A stretch of DNA of 45,105 nucleotides from the NCBI RefSeq assembly GCF_008831285.2, contig NW_022205065.1, positions 1 through 45,105 on the forward strand. The letters are read 5' to 3'. Origin of the DNA: Nymphaea colorata (Eukaryota; Streptophyta; Magnoliopsida; Nymphaeales; Nymphaeaceae). The notes beneath the pieces were generated by a model that did not search any database, was not told the DNA's origin, and saw only the letters and a list, made by a program, of their open reading frames with translations. The position numbers were made by a program, and so were the translations under genes. Positions 44,049 to 45,105 of this stretch are shown here, in pieces (the first letter of the stretch is position 1; each line of letters starts with the position of its first letter).

Positions 44049-44840
44049 TCAACCCGTGAAAGAACTCTTGGCCCGCAGCGGAGAATCACGGCCTCCCTTG
44101 CTCCTGAACTCTCCCTTGTAGTTAAGCACCTATTTCTCTTGTTGCGACTTCAAATCTTTGTGCAGGTTCTCATGCTTCTTCAACAAACGTCCTCCTCGAT
44201 CTTTCTCTGGGTCAACAGCTCGTCCGCCAGCGTCTTGAAACGTTTCTGAGGTTGGTAGTCTCGACGTTGTGCTTGGCCCTCAGGGTGCTGAGAGCAGTTT
44301 CAATTTTATTGTCACGGTTTTGGAGCCAGAGATGCTTTTCATGTTTTTCCATTTAAAATATCTTCTGCTGGATTTTATGGGCCTCATCGAATCTAAATAG
44401 TGACGTGGGTACTTTTTCTGTTTGACGCTGTGCTGCTCCATGGCTCTAAGGTTGAGGAGTTCCGGGCTTTCTTTAGTTTTGAGGGATAACTCTGCTTCTA
44501 GTTCTCTCCTCTTGTCGTCGAGTTCTTGTTTATGCTTGATGTTATTCTAATGCTCTGTTTTTTCCGCCTGCTGGTTGATCTCATTCATCTTTTGGTCCAT
44601 GAGGTTATTGAAGGAGAGCAGCTCATCGTTGCAGGCCTTGGTGAGATCGTTCTCTTCCCTCTTGTGCCTCCATTCCATCTAGAGCAGAGTCCTGGCCTAC
44701 AGATCCTTCTTCAATTGTTCGATCTTGAGTCTGCTCTTTTCCGCATCGGTGTAGTTGCCGTTCTTCTGGTGGATGTACATCAGCTTATCCTCCTGCTAGA
44801 GGTCAGAGGTGATCTGGTCTACTGTGCGACTGCTGCTCAT
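44049..44840 (-). CDS. Coiled-coil protein, possibly ciliary
   Basis: About 257 aa, starting MSSSRTVDQITSDL. Nearly all of it is predicted coiled coil: NYTDAEKSRLKIEQLKKDL, MDQKMNEINQQAEKTEH, LDDKRRELEAELSLK, FDEAHKIQQKIF, NRDNKIETALSTLRAKHNVE, LKKHENLHKDLKSQQEK. A 20-nt intron at 44393-44412 joins KQKK to FDEAHKIQ exactly. Two single-base breaks lie near 44250 and 44190. The repeating (Y/F)-x-(D/E)-A helix-turn pattern is common in axonemal proteins, but no named family is recognised. It is the gene next to the right telomere; its start is 167 bp from the first telomeric repeat. Confidence 0.6.
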
Positions 44841-45007
44841 TGATCTAGATTAATAAAATTAAATTGAGAGAAGATATTCTCGAATTAAGGTAACTGCAAT
44901 AAAATACAATATCAAATGACGAACAAGCAAAATTATATTTTTTGGAAGGGATGAACGACCGTCAGGAACGATTGTGTTGATGAATTGAATATCTATTTAA
45001 AAAATGA
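44841..45007. other. Right subtelomeric non-coding stretch
   Basis: 167 bp of AT-rich sequence between the last start codon and the telomere. No feature seen beyond what must be a short promoter. Confidence 0.5.
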
Positions 45008-45105
45008 GGGGTTGGGGTTGGGGTTGGGGTTGGGGTTGGGGTTGGGGTTGGGGTTGGGGTTGGGGTTGGGGTTGGGTTGGGGTTGGGGTTGGGGTTGGGG
45101 TTGGG
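45008..45105. repeat. Right telomere, (GGGGTT)n
   Basis: GGGGTT hexamers reach the end of the window, G-rich strand 3', the expected orientation for a right chromosome end. One repeat near 45075 reads GGGTT with three G. That is either a natural variant or a homopolymer error. Confidence 0.97.

Noticed and set aside
340-44840. Reading the window as a bacterial or standard-code sequence
   Set aside because: With UAA/UAG as stops every conserved gene is shredded, while 20-nt introns, eL36, UBC9, centrin and telomeres show a ciliate.
340-44840. Spirotrich ciliate (Oxytricha, Stylonychia, Euplotes) origin
   Set aside because: Those have CCCCAAAA telomeres and mostly gene-sized chromosomes; here the repeat is CCCCAA and the chromosome carries about 30 genes. 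Stentor is excluded by its standard code and 15-nt introns.
1-45105. tRNA, rRNA or other structured RNA genes
   Set aside because: I looked for cloverleaf-like arms and T-loop motifs in the intergenic gaps and found none convincing; a covariance-model scan would be needed to exclude them.

Overview
The window looks like one complete ciliate macronuclear chromosome. It opens with a CCCCAA telomere on the left (1-69) and closes with a GGGGTT telomere on the right (45008-45105). About 30 genes are packed between them on both strands, often less than 200 bp apart. UAA and UAG are sense codons throughout and every gene I could follow ends in UGA. At conserved positions (J-domains, centrin, Myb, an AGC kinase, DUF3626) the reassigned codons fall where families carry Glu rather than Gln. 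With CCCCAA telomeres, this points to an oligohymenophorean ciliate, most likely a peritrich. That placement is inference. Most introns are exactly 20 nt (GTA...AG), a few 19-22, with rare longer candidates.

Layout. 340-7487: two J-domain chaperones next to the left telomere, two coiled-coil genes and a two-repeat Myb protein. 7802-23285: an intact gene of unknown function ('F', 7802-8456, minus), then a tandem array of five 2.71-kb units on a second unknown gene ('G'), then the only full-length G (22297-23285). Each unit holds a decayed F fragment fused to a 5'-truncated G, plus a two-transmembrane gene ('H') seen nowhere else here. 23464-27911: CAMK-type kinase, ribosomal protein eL36, a coiled-coil gene, NC2-beta/DR1 and an OPA3-like gene. 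28043-33183: an unknown gene, an FCP1/SCP-type phosphatase, a small Cys-containing protein, an unknown gene, a mitochondrial thioredoxin-like protein and an otubain-like protein that seems to lack its catalytic Cys. 33327-38808: a small unknown gene, p24/TMED cargo receptor, unknown gene, SUMO E2 UBC9, MPN-domain protein (eIF3f-like), zinc-finger/DUF3626 protein and centrin. 39027-44840: Mad3/Bub1-like protein, VPS9-domain Rab GEF, secreted Lys/Glu-rich protein, STK32-like AGC kinase and a coiled-coil gene.

These are ordinary eukaryotic housekeeping functions (ER folding and traffic, translation, transcription, SUMO, cilia/cytoskeleton, cell cycle) with no operon logic. The novelty is the chimeric array, the genome-wide 20-nt intron size and the altered code. 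Many conserved genes carry single-base frame breaks near homopolymers, and array units differ among themselves almost only by homopolymer length. Most breaks are therefore probably long-read consensus errors. No tRNA, rRNA, CRISPR, transposase or retroelement was recognised.
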